A program made the translations under genes and the position numbers. A stretch of 64,000 nucleotides of DNA from Forficula auricularia (lineage: Eukaryota; Arthropoda; Insecta; Dermaptera; Forficulidae): NCBI GenBank assembly GCA_024734495.1, contig JALMQS010000099.1:73407764-73471763 (forward strand), written 5' to 3'. Positions 11,860 to 22,768 of this stretch are shown one piece after another. Numbering within the stretch: position 1 is the stretch's first letter; each line of letters opens with the position of its first letter. The notes beneath the pieces were generated by a model. The model worked only from the letters and a program-made list of their open reading frames with translations, did not search any database and was not told where the DNA came from.

Positions 11860-13950
11860 TTGCAGAAGACATAGAGGAATCGACTTTAAACCAAAAATAG
11901 CGATTGATTCTCATCAAATACTTGAGGAATAACCATTCTATATTGGATTTTTGACGTTTCGGTTTTTATTGGTAACCATTGCTGAAGACATAGAGGAATC
12001 GACTTTAAACCAAAAATAGCGATTGATTCTCATCTAGTACTTGAGGAATAACCATTCTATATTGGATTTTTGACGTTTCGGTTTTTATTGGTGACCATTG
12101 CTGAAGACATAGAGGAATCGACTTTAAACCAAAAATAGCGATTGATTCTCATCAAATACTTGAGGAATAACCATTCTATATTGGATTTTTGACGTTTCGG
12201 TTTTTATTGGTAACCATTGCTGAAGACATAGAGGAATTGACTTTAAGCCAAAAATAGCGATTGATTCTCATCTAGTACTTGAGGAATAACCATTCTATAT
12301 TGGATTTTTGACGTTTCGGTTTTTATTGGTGACCATTGCTGAAGACATAGAGGAATCGACTTTAAACCAAAAATAGCGATTGATTCTCATCAAATACTTG
12401 AGGAATAACCATTCTATATTGGATTTTTGACGTTTCGGTTTTTATTGGTAACCATTGCTGAAGACATAGAGGAATTGACTTTAAGCCAAAAATAGCGATT
12501 GATTCTCATCTAGTACTTGAGGAATAACCATTCTATATTGGATTTTTGACGTTTCGGTTTTTATTGGTGACCATTGCTGAAGACATAGAGGAATCGACTT
12601 TAAACCAAAAATAGCGATTGATTCTCATCAAATACTTGAGGAATAACCATTCTATATTGGATTTTTGACGTTTCGGTTTTTATTGGTAACCATTGCTGAA
12701 GACATAGAGGAATTGACTTTAAGCCAAAAATAGCGATTGATTCTCATCTAGTACTTGATGAATAACCATTCTATATTGGATTTTTGACGTTTCGGTTTTT
12801 ATTGGTCACCATTTCTGAAGACATAGAGGAATCGACTTTAAACCAAAAATAGCGATTGAGTCTCATCAAATACTTGAGGAATAACCATTCTATATTGGAT
12901 TTTTGACGTTTCGGTTTTTATTGGTAACCATTGCTGAAGACATAGAGGTATCGACTTTAAACCAAAAATAGCGATTGATTCTCATCAAATACTTGAGGAA
13001 TAACCATTCTATATTGGATTTTTGACGTTTCGGTTTTTATTGGTCACCATTGCTGAAGACATAGAGGAATCGACTTTAAACCAAAAATAGCGATTGATTC
13101 TCATCAAATACTTGAGGAATAACCATTCTATATTGGATTTTTGACGTTTCGGTTTTTATTGGTCACCATTTCTGAAGACATAGAGGAATCGACTTTAAAC
13201 CAAAAATAGCGATTGAGTCTCATCAAATACTTGAGGAATAACCATTCTATATTGGATTTTTGACGTTTCGGTTTTTATTGGTAACCATTGCTGAAGACAT
13301 AGAGGTATCGACTTTAAACCAAAAATAGCGATTGATTCTCATCTAGTACTTGAGGAATAACCATTCTATATTGGATTTTTGACGTTTCGGTTTTTATTGG
13401 TAACCATTGCTGAAGACATAGAGGTATCGACTTTAAACCAAAAATAGCGATTGATTCTCATCAAATACTTGAGGAATAACCATTCTATATTGGATTTTTG
13501 ACGTTTCGGTTTTTATTGGTCACCATTTCTGAAGACATAGAGGAATCGACTTTAAACCAAAAATAGCGATTGATTCTCATCAAATACTTGAGGAATAACC
13601 ATTCTATATTGGATTTTTGACGTTTCGGTTTTTATTGGTCACCATTTCTGAAGACATAGAGGTATCGACTTTAAACCAAAAATAGCGATTGATTCTCATC
13701 TAATACTTGAGGAATAACAATTCTACATTAGGTTTTTGACGTTTCGATTATTATTGGTAACCATTGCTGAAGACATGGAGGAATCGACTTAAAATCAAAA
13801 ATAACGATCGATTCTTATCTAATACTAGAGGAATAACCTTATTGCATTCCATTTTTGATGTTTTGACTATTAATGGCAACATATACTGAAAATGTGGAAG
13901 AATAGACTTAAAATCAAAAAGACTAAAATCTTTTTTGGTAAACAACTCAA
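11860..13950 (+). repeat. 119-bp satellite array 2, about 17 units, partly 238-bp dimers
   Basis: The same landmark recurs every 119 bases from 11898 to 13802. Between about 12 and 12.8 kb two variants alternate (CATCAAATAC versus CATCTAGTAC). The variant TTGACTTTAAGCC recurs at 12237, 12475 and 12713, giving a 238-bp higher-order unit. Units read AATAACCATTC, unlike array 1. Confidence 0.95.
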
Positions 13951-13952
13951 GC

Positions 13953-14335
13953 TTGAGTTGTTTGCCATAAAAGAATTTAGTCTTTTTGATTTTAAGTCTA
14001 TTCTTCCACGTTTTCAGTAGATGTTGCCATTAATAGTCAAAACATCAAAAATGGAATGCAATAAGGTTATTCCTCTAGTATTAGATGAGAATCGATCGTT
14101 ATTTTTGATTTTAAGTCGATTCCTCCATGCCTTCAGAAAAGGTTACCAATAATAATCGAAACGTCAAAAACCTAATGTAGAATTGTTATTCCTCAAGTAT
14201 TAGATGAGAATCGATGGCTATTTTTGATTTTAAGTCGATTCCTCCATGTCTTCAGCAATGGTTACAATAATAACCGAAATGTCAAAAATCAAATGTAGAA
14301 TGGTTATTCCTCAACTATTAAATGAGAATTATTTT
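13953..14335 (-). repeat. inverted 119-bp units forming a palindrome with array 2
   Basis: About three units lie in reverse orientation after a perfect palindromic centre CAACTCAAGCTTGAGTTG (about 13943-13960). Roughly 260 bases on either side pair with each other. A shortened version of the same inverted segment occurs at 11060-11215 after array 1, where the left half of the centre has been deleted. Confidence 0.85.
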
Positions 14336-14629
14336 TGAATTAATGTCAATATGAACTACAAATTGCAAGTGATATCTGATTAATAATAAAGGAACAAACA
14401 TATTAATATTTCAAATGAATTTGGATAAAGTTTAGCAACGATCCGTTGCAGTTTATTTATTAGGTTTGTTTAGACCTAACCTCTTTGTTTATTAACCGAT
14501 TTCGATGGTTCTTTTTTTATCCGAAAGGGGGTGTCTTAGGGATGGTGTCATATTAATTTGGTCAAGTTCTTATGATATGATCACTATTAATAACATCACT
14601 AAAAAGAGAAATAAAAATAATTTTTAAGA

Positions 14630-14995
14630 AAAAAATAAAAACCGACTTCAAAAAATTAAATGCAACAAATAAAATACACTAAAAGGTATAAAATAATTAT
14701 TATCTTATTTAGTTACAACTAAACGACGAAATATTAACACGAAATTACTTTTTGAATTCGGTACCAAACAAACTATACCTATAAGCGAGCATATCCTCCA
14801 AACGTACTAAGTAAGATCCGTCGAGTGCGATTCATAAAAGGTATATGTTTGGCACCGACTTCAAAAAGTAATTTCGTGTTAATATTTCGTCGTTTAGTTG
14901 TAACTAAATAAGATAATAATTGTTTTATACCTTTTAGTGTATTTTATTTGTTGCATTTAATTTTTTGAAGTCGGTTTTTATTTTTTTCTTAAAAA
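14630..14995. mobile_element. foldback with ACCGACTTCAAAAA ends
   Basis: AAAACCGACTTCAAAAAATT opens it and the inverse closes it; arms of about 150 bases (TAAATGCAACAAATAAAATA ... GAAATATTAACACG) are mirrored. A second copy lies at 17500-17830. Confidence 0.7.
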
Positions 14996-15015
14996 TTTTT
15001 AATGTACCTACTCTT

Positions 15016-15213
15016 CTGCACACGAGGTTTTTTCCTCTATCTGTTTTGCAATTTGGAGGCGTGTCGGGATCGAAATGACGTCACTGTTGGCTGTCTTTCT
15101 GGTAGCTTGTTTGATTTAAAAGATAGGACATGTTCTATTTTCCGGCTTGGTCCTGGGATGTTTTTGAGTGGAAGCAAGCAGACGAAAAATTATTAAAACA
15201 AGCCTCGTGTGCA
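15016..15213. mobile_element. ~200-bp MITE with CTGCACACGAGG ends
   Basis: CTGCACACGAGG at 15018 and CCTCGTGTGCAG at about 15202-15213 are perfect inverted ends. The body is unique here, with a GGAGGCGTGTCGGGATC segment. Confidence 0.6.
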
Positions 15214-15290
15214 GCGGCCTTTAGACTAAAAAGTTATTCTTCAAAGACTCAACTTAATGGCTAGGCTTACCATACGACCCGGTTTGAACA

Positions 15291-16495
15291 TATTAGCTTT
15301 ATTCGTTTTGGATGCCTTGGGCGCCCTTATGTCAGCCTCAAGTCACTAACCCATATTCGTTTAGGAATACCAACCGACTTGGTGTGCCCCAGCCCTATTC
15401 GTTTTGGGATAGTTGTGGCACTGCTGGGCCTTCTTGTGGCGTGCACCAAGTACACATGCTCATCGAGCATGGTCACTTGGGGCACTCTTGGTTAATCTTC
15501 GCACCATTTTGAATTTCAAAACACCGATTTTTTATATACTCTGTTTTAAACTTGAATTTATTACTGTTATTTAATTTAGAATAATGAATGACCAGGAAAG
15601 TTATTATTTTATTAAATTATTTATATAAATTATTCTTTTAAGTCGTTTATTTGTTATTATTACATTGAATATTAGTTTCTTCTGCTGGAAAAATAAATTT
15701 TTAATATTTTTGGTTAAAAAAAATAAATAATTAAAAATTATTTTATTAAAAATTAAACAGAAGACTCTCATTTTATTTTTAACCTAAAATAAAAACAATT
15801 CTGTTACCATCGACAGTGAAATCTTTTATTCAACTAATACATTTTTAATAAGTAGGTTATAATGAAAGAAAATAAATAAAATTAAATACATTTTTAACTT
15901 ATTTATAAAGAGACTACAGTTTAAAGGGCAAAATTTATTTTTCTAGAAGACACATTTTTTTTTGACTTTTCGACCTTTCTAGCCATTAGCGAATTTACGA
16001 TACTAATTATTTTTTATTAAATAAGTTTCTACCCCCCCCCCCACGGGTGACAACATTTTTTATTGTCTCCTTTAATAATAATATAAAAAATTTTCCGATC
16101 ATTTGAAGCTTGATGAAGATTCACAATCAGAATCACTTTCGAGAAGTAATTTTATAATGGAAAATTCTTTTTCCATAAAAGTATCCATTATTTATTTGTA
16201 ACTAGGTACCTATATTTTTTATTTAAAATAATTATTAAATAAATAAATTATATAAATAAATATATAACCTATTATATATGTATACCTACCACTCTTAATT
16301 ATTACACTAGAATAAAAATAATATTTTTTTTTAAATTTCGTTATTCGAATATAGCCATGTGTCAAAAATACATTCGTTTTAGAGTCAACCAAACTAGGGC
16401 ACACCTGAAGTGCCCCGGCTGAAAAAAGTGACACCAGATGGTGCACTTGACTCAACTTAAGGCACACACGCAATTTCCAAAACGAATAAAGCTAT
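15291..16495. mobile_element. 1.2-kb TIR element with ATTCGTTTTGG motifs
   Basis: AGCTTTATTCGTTTTGG at 15293-15309 and its complement at 16473-16491 are exact. The same ATTCGTTTTGG core recurs at about 15355, 15393 and 16370, like subterminal transposase sites. The inside contains family E arms and AT-rich DNA; no transposase was seen. Confidence 0.6.
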
Positions 16496-16982
16496 TGTCC
16501 CGGCGCGGCGTACACCAAGTTCAAAAGCCTCGAAAAATGGCAATTAATCAACACGAAAACATTAATTGTGAATTAAATTTTTCGACGCGATTAGAAATAT
16601 CAAAGAATTTTTAAAGAAAGTTCACGCCAAGGATAAATATTAATAACTTTTTAATATCTTAAAGAAAAGATGGAAGGAAAACTACGACCCCGAAAAACAA
16701 CAAGTGTGTCTATTTGAAAGATTAAGAAGAAGAACTTTTTAATAAGTTTGTTCAGTTAAAAATAATTCAAAATTACTAGATGGTAGTTGATGTTTTTTCT
16801 AAACTAAATATTTCTATTAGCTCTTAAACTGACATATTCAATAAATATTGTTGATAAAATTTTTGAATTTCATAAAAAAAATAAGTAAAATTAAATTAAA
16901 AGATGCAATTACAAAGTTAGTTCTTTCTCAATACCACTTTACATTTAACACGTTCCCACAGGCTTGATAATTTGTATCCTCG

Positions 16983-17215
16983 TATTCCACCGAAGGGTGA
17001 TCCACGATTGGAAGTAGGCGTACACCTCTTTGGAAGTATTTTGGAAGTACTTGGAAATATTTGAAATACTTGGAAATATTTGGAAGTACTTGGAAATGTT
17101 TGGAATTACTTGGAAATATTTGAAATTAATTGGAAATATTTGTAAGTACTTGGAAATATTTGGAAGTACAAGTGGAAGTAGGTGTACATCATATTAGGTC
17201 GCGGTTCACCTCTCG
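16983..17215 (+). mobile_element. family D MITE copy
   Basis: CGAAGGGTGATCCACGATTG to GGTCGCGGTTCACCTCTC, with eight or so 20-bp units. GTATTCCAC flanks both sides, a 9-bp target duplication. Confidence 0.75.
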
Positions 17216-17499
17216 TATTCCACCATGGGACGGACGCCGCTCTAATTCGTGTTTTTGTTTATCTGGCGGCGCTTATTTCCGCTATTATTTTGCTATTAGA
17301 TATACAAGGTGGACTGACTCAAGTAGAACAGGCTATATTATTATCTCCAAAATAGAAAAATAAAAAATATAGATAAAAAAAAAAAACGGAGCATTTAGTT
17401 TGATAATTTTTTGTATAATGGAGCTTTATAAAAATGAAACTAAAAGAGACAATAAAAGATTGTTTCCTTTAGTTTATAAAAATTTTGCTAAAAAACTTT

Positions 17500-17830
17500 C
17501 AATTTAATAATTTTTATAAAAAAAAAAAATAAATAAAACCAACTTCAAAAAAATTAAATGCAGCAAATAAAATAATAAGAACTCAAAAATCGAATAAAAT
17601 TCACTAAAAGGTATAAAATAATTATCTAATTTAGTTACAACTAAACGACGAAATATTAACATGAAATTATTTTTTGAAGTCGGTGCCAAAAATATACATT
17701 TTATGAATCGAACTCGATGGATCTTACTTAATACGTTTGGCGGGTAAGCTGGCTGTTGTTTGGCACCGACTTCAAAATATAATTTTTTTGAAGTCGGTTT
17801 TATTTTTTTTATAAAAATTATTTTTATTTT
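17500..17830. mobile_element. second ACCGACTTC foldback
   Basis: AACCAACTTCAAAAAAATTA and TTTTTTTGAAGTCGGTTTTA are inverted ends, with TTAGTTACAACTAAACGACG in the left arm. The right arm is partly deleted. Confidence 0.65.
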
Positions 17831-18059
17831 TCTCTTTTTAGTGATGTTATTAATAGTGACTTAATATAATATCTTGAATGCATCTCGTAAGAGAAAGCGT
17901 CGGGCGAATGAATCAGAAAATGATAATAAAATTAAATTCATAAATATAGAAATTCACTAGAAATGTTTGAGGGTTTTAAAGGAACGTTTTAAGATTGAAT
18001 TTTTTATAAAAGATTTTATTTATTATAATTTCGATTATTTGTTCATAAGAATTGGAGAT

Positions 18060-18380
18060 TTACGTTATTTCGTCATTGATCATATCATCAGAACTTGACC
18101 AAATTAATATGGGACTACCCCTAAGGTACCTCCTTTCCAATAAAAAAAGAATCATCGAAATCGGTTCATAAACAAAGAAGTCAGGCCTGAACAAACATAA
18201 CAAAAAAGGTCCAATACCAATGAAAAAAAACGGGACCAATCGGAAACTATACTGAACCCAATGCAAAAAAATCATCAAAATCGGTTCACAATTGCCGAAG
18301 ATATCAAGTAACATAGACACAAAAAAAAAAAATCAATCGAATTGAGAACCTCCTCCTTTTTTGAAGTCGGTTAAAAATGA
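18060..18380 (-). mobile_element. ACCGACTTC-family linear repeat
   Basis: Reverse of AACCGACTTCAAAAAAGGAG ... AATTGTGAACCGATTTTGAT ... TCCGATTGGTCCCG. A same-family copy on + lies at 8790-8985, cut by family A. It is a widespread kind of insect repeat by memory; class unknown. Confidence 0.55.
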
Positions 18381-18529
18381 AAGTCATTCATTTAACTTAG
18401 ATATTTAATATTTTTCTCTATGTTTAACAATTTAAAAGTATTAAATAATTTAATTTAATTTAAAGGTTGTTAGTGTCCAGATATGACATTTGAACATGAT
18501 CCTCAGTAGGTACACGTCACCAGTTACGA

Positions 18530-18680
18530 TATTCACTCATGTACCACCGGTGGTACACGCCGTCCGATGGGCCCAATCACTCCTGTACCACCGATGGTAC
18601 ACGCCGGTGGTACACGCCGTCCCATGGGACCAATCACTCATGTGCCACCGGTGGTACATGCCGGCGGGAACGTGTTAAAT
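18530..18680 (+). repeat. palindromic GTACCACCGGTGGTAC repeats, possible piggyBac-like end
   Basis: Three diverged units of 45-60 bases contain the 16-base palindrome GTACCACCGGTGGTAC or a variant, then GCCGTCCCATGGGACCAATC. The block ends GGGAACGTGTTAAAT. Its inverse ATTTAACACGTTCCCAC is at about 16944. TTAA next to CACGTTC suggests a piggyBac-like terminus; this is weak. Confidence 0.5.
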
Positions 18681-18835
18681 AAAATTTTAATAAAAGATCA
18701 AATTCCATTTGAAATATCAATAAAATGAATAATTTTGAATTAAGCATCATTGATAGAAAGATAAAATTTATAAATAAAATGGATATTTATGAAGTTCAAA
18801 CAGTTCAAATTGTGTGCCTAATTAATCAAGGGCTA

Positions 18836-19034
18836 AGGGCCGGTTGTATGTCGCAAAGTAAATGCTTTTTACCACTAACAAACGGTAGATGGTAAATGGA
18901 GGGACTTGGATGGCCAATCAGATGACAGGCACTGAAAGTTCCTGTCATCTGATTGGCCAGCCCAGTCCCTTCATTTACCATCTACCGTTTGTTAGTGGTA
19001 AAATGCATTTACTTTGCGACATACAACCGGCCCT
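18836..19034. mobile_element. near-perfect hairpin MITE
   Basis: AGGGCCGGTTGTATGTCGC to GCGACATACAACCGGCCCT, with arms of about 95 bases and a ~10-base loop at TGACAGGCACTGAAAGTTCC. Arms are nearly identical, implying recent activity or gene-conversion between arms. Confidence 0.8.
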
Positions 19035-19639
19035 AAGTCAACGAACAACAAGTGGCAAGTACACTTGCAATAAGCAATAATTTCCATAATGTATGCTTAC
19101 TTGTCAAAAAATTAAAAATCATTTAGGATTTCTATAATCGCATAGAAGGCTCTCTGGAACTTGGGGAATATTTTTACTTTATCCAATGCGTAGCTAGGTA
19201 CATATTTATATTTGGTATATATGTGTGTGTATGTGTATTTGCATCAGAGGCCAAGCTCATTGATTTCTCTGATACTCTCGACAACTTACCCACTCTCAAA
19301 ATTGTATAATAAATAAATAGTCGTTTGACTAGCTAGCTTGATGAAACAACGAAACGAATTTTTTCTATCTAGAGATTTTTTGTCTTAATTCAAGTCGTTT
19401 GAATTTTTTTTTCAATTTTTGATACAATATATAAAGTGATAGAGTTTATTTTTTAACCTTGTGGTCCCTGCTAATAATAACGAAATCAAAATGGTCCCTG
19501 GTGAAAAAAAGGTTGGGAACCGCTGTCTTAGGGTTTGTAAGTTATAGACTCCAAAATTATAATAGATAAAAATTTATAAAAATTCTGAGAGATAGGGGCT
19601 ATTATAAGGATAAAGTTTACCAATTTTACTTATGGAAAG

Positions 19640-19870
19640 TGGTGTAGGTTTTAGGTGAAACATGATGTTAGTTAATAAAGTAAAGGGTGTGTAGTTTCAC
19701 AGTGAATGAAATAAAACTCAAAGAGGTTTATACAAACTCAATATATTTCGGATTATTAGTCCATCATCAGGAGTTTAATCCGAAATATATTGAGTTTGTA
19801 TAAACCTCTTTGAGTTTTATTTCATTCACTGTGAAACTACACACCCTTTACTCTATTAACTAATAAAGTT
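19640..19870. mobile_element. long hairpin element carrying a hammerhead motif
   Basis: Two arms of about 80 bases (TTTCACAGTGAATG ... CTCAATATATTTCGG and the reverse) are almost perfectly complementary around a ~35-base loop. TAAAGGGTGTGTAG marks the outer ends. The hammerhead is formed by the loop and the inner arm. Confidence 0.7.
19734..19776 (-). ncRNA. hammerhead ribozyme motif in the loop of a long hairpin element
   Basis: On the - strand: AAACTC (19771-19776 on +), core CTGATGA, extra T, helix II GGA/TCC, GAAA, an ATATAT helix III, U at position 17, then GAGTTT pairing with AAACTC (six base pairs). The core is intact. Helix II has only three pairs. Confidence 0.55.
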
Positions 19871-21255
19871 TAGCAGTTTCAAATTTTTTAAACCATTAAA
19901 CCTTTGACCGGAATAAAAAATTGATTGTTCAATGCCAAGAACCCATGTTATTTCGATGGGAAACTTACATCGCTGTGGGGCACAAATTATAATTGAGATA
20001 GTTACTTGGAACTTGGGGAATATTTTTACTTTATCCAATGCGTAGCTAGGTACATATTTATATTTGGTATATATGTGTGTGTATGTGTATTTGCATCAGA
20101 GGCCAAGCTCATTGATTTCTCTTTATGAATCAACAACTCTGATACTCTCGACAAAACAAAATCTTTTCAATTATCTCAAAATTTCCCGGTTTGAGAAAAA
20201 ATATTAATAATAAGTCTATTTATGCTGGAACCCATGAACTTATCTCCTCCACATTGGCGTAGTTAGGGAATTTTCCTAGGGGGGGGGGGGGGCAGCCGCA
20301 GTGGCGGCGCCAGGGTTGAGCGAGGTGTGGCGAGCGCCCAACTCAAATTGTTAAATTTTTTTTGCAAAAAATCGCAGTTTTTCCTTCATAAAATGAAAAC
20401 TACTGATCCTAGGAACTTGATTCTTATCTCATTCTGTAAGAAATCTTATCGAGTTGAACGTTTACTTGGACCACTTTTTTGATAAAACTCTTAGATTTAT
20501 AGACATCCACAATTTTCCATGACGCTTTTGAGGATTCATAATCTCTCGTCCGGAAAATGTAGGATATCTATAAATCAAAAAGTTTTAACAAAAATGTCGT
20601 CCAAGTAAACGTCTGAGTCAACGAAATTTTCTAGACAGTGAGATAGAAATCAAGTTTATAGGATGAGTGGATTTCATTTTATGAAGGAAAAACTGAGATT
20701 TTTTTTCAAAATTTCAACCTCATTGCGGCATGGAGTTGCCATTATCCGATTAATATGAGACTTTGTTTAAATTGTAACAAATTTAATCTAGTTTAAGAAT
20801 GTATAGAGTTGTCTTTGTTGAAAACGTGCTCCTTCATTGTCAAAATGGGAAAAAATCGAAAAAAGTGCGAGTTTTAGGGATATTCAAAAGTGATCCTCTG
20901 AGCTGTTTTTTGGATCCCGATTAAAAATTGAATTACTGGACCAATTTTGCATTTATTTTTTTTAATCAACGCGAAAATTTATCCTCTTTAATTTACTATA
21001 GAAGGTTATTTACAAAATATGAACTGTTTTCGAGTTACAAGCAATAAGTCCGAAAATTTCGAGGGTTTTCGGCCGCCAAAAGTTGTCCCCCAGACTTTCG
21101 AGGTCGCAAACTTAGATTTGGCATACCCACACCATACCAAAAGATCATAAAAAAATACTTTCCCACAATTAATGTAAGCTGAAACCCCCCTATTTTACTG
21201 GGATATATGGGAAGATAATTTTTTTTGAGATCTACATTATTCAATCTGTATTGAT

Positions 21256-21832
21256 TTTTACTTTACCATACAGGGTGTGGTCAAGTATTGTAATCGTGCA
21301 TGAAAAAAGTGGTTTTTTCTTTCTTTTTTTTCGAAATATCTCAAAAACGGCTGAAACTATTTTTAATAAAAAAAATTGAGCGTAACCATGGCATTTATTC
21401 GCTCTACATAAAAGCTCCAATAAGTGAACATCGAAAAAATTATATTTTTTGAGATAATAATTGTTTTGTCAAAATGTCTGTTAGTTAGTCTGTCTGGTTG
21501 TCCGTTAGTCTGTGCGTTAGCAAATTTTGGTGGACGAGCTAGCTCAAAAACTAGTGTGCATTTTCACACGTAGTTTCGTTGTATTGAGATTAAGAGCTGA
21601 TTCGATTTTGGTGCATATCGACCCAAAATTAAAGGAGGGGGGGAGGTCAAAAAATGAAAATGTTGGCCATTTACCAAACTCAACCAAATTTTGTATACAT
21701 AATCAGTGGGACCCCAGAAGTCTAAAAATGCAAAAACTAACCCCCCCCCCTACATGATTATAAATAATTTTAGGGGCCTGGTTTTATGGTAAAGTCAAGT
21801 GGATGGCCACATCAGAACACGTCAGCTTATTT
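21256..21832 (+). mobile_element. family B Helentron-like copy 1
   Basis: It starts TTTTTACTTTACCATACAGG and ends TATGGTAAAGTCAAGTGGA followed by TGGCCACATCAGAACACGTC. The terms ACTTTACCATA and TATGGTAAAGT are inverted copies, and GTGG-ATGG-CCAC follows as a small stem. The inside holds CAAGTATTGTAATCG (shared with family A) and C- or G-runs separated by a ~115-bp tandem unit (GTATACATAATCAGTGGGAC). The layout matches family A, so I read it as a related non-autonomous element. Confidence 0.65.
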
Positions 21833-22334
21833 AAGAATAACATTAATCTCATAGCATAAATAGTTATTGAGATATTGACTCGATTTTCCTAGGAGGGACA
21901 AGGAGTTTTTTAGGTGGGAGCAATGCCTCTCTTGCCCCCCCCCCTTAACTACGCGCTTGCTCCTCCACTGTAAGTACTTAACAATCAATGAATAAGAATA
22001 GATAAACAGATGTTGGATTTATCCAAAATAAATAAATATTCTAAAGTGGAAAAAATTATAAGATATCTTTAATCTTTTGGTAATTCTTTAATTATTTATT
22101 TATAGTTAATAATCTTATTCTAAAAAAAGAACGTGTAAAATTAATATGAATTAGTCATTTCTTTCAATTAGATCTGATAATTCGTTGATAATATCGATAA
22201 ATTATAATATATAGCAATGTCTAAGCTGCAAATCCAAAGATCAATAGAGGTAGATTCTTATTTTCGAAAAATATAAATCAATTATGTTAAGCAATCGTAA
22301 TCATTATTAAATAAATATGAACTAATGTACTGAT

Positions 22335-22490
22335 GACGTCGAGGTGTAAGTTTGCCAATAACTGCGCATCAGATGTGGGCGGGGATCCTCGGGATCCCCT
22401 CAAACGTCAAGGCTCGTGTCTACGGCCCGGCCGGAGGACAAAGGCCGAAGCCTTCGGATTCAGACAGACTAGTGAAGAGACACTCCCATA
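22335..22490 (+). other. isolated GC-rich island of unknown origin
   Basis: GGGGATCCTCGGGATCCCC, CGGCCCGGCCGG and AAGGCCGAAGCCTTCGG are dense short palindromes in otherwise AT-rich DNA. The 86-codon frame through it matches nothing I recognise. Confidence 0.3.
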
Positions 22491-22768
22491 CTCCCAATAA
22501 CATCAGATATTTATTTGTCTTAACTCTTGTCATCAGAAAGGAATATTTCCGAATCGATTTCTCTCTCTTTCAGACTTTAAACTTAGGGTTTTTTCCGAAA
22601 ACACAACTCTGAAAATGTTTCCAAACACAATTTCTTATTTATGTAATTGCAATCATTTAATTTCCATGTAATAATAATATTATACGACTATTAATATTAA
22701 TTATTAATATACCTAGAAATAAAAATATTTTTTTTCGTTTTTTTGAAAAAATCTTAAAAGTTTTATAA

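Larger units (their letters stand above)
11338..14455 (+). mobile_element. family A module 2, joined head-to-tail, with larger 119-bp array
   Basis: Directly after the first hairpin the sequence resumes at TTTAGTGCGTGCGGATG, an internal position of module 1. It then repeats the core, a ~17-unit 119-bp array and the same 3' end with hairpin at 14435-14449. The 5' terminal block is missing. This is a partial tandem dimer, as expected if rolling-circle replication or recombination joined modules. Confidence 0.75.

Noticed and set aside
9900..13950. Possible hammerhead in the 119-bp satellite
   Set aside because: The - strand has GAAACGTC in every unit, but no CUGANGA at a suitable distance and no convincing helix II; left out.
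9900..14335. Regularly spaced repeats resembling a CRISPR array
   Set aside because: Units are contiguous 119-bp copies without unique spacers, in a eukaryotic transposon.
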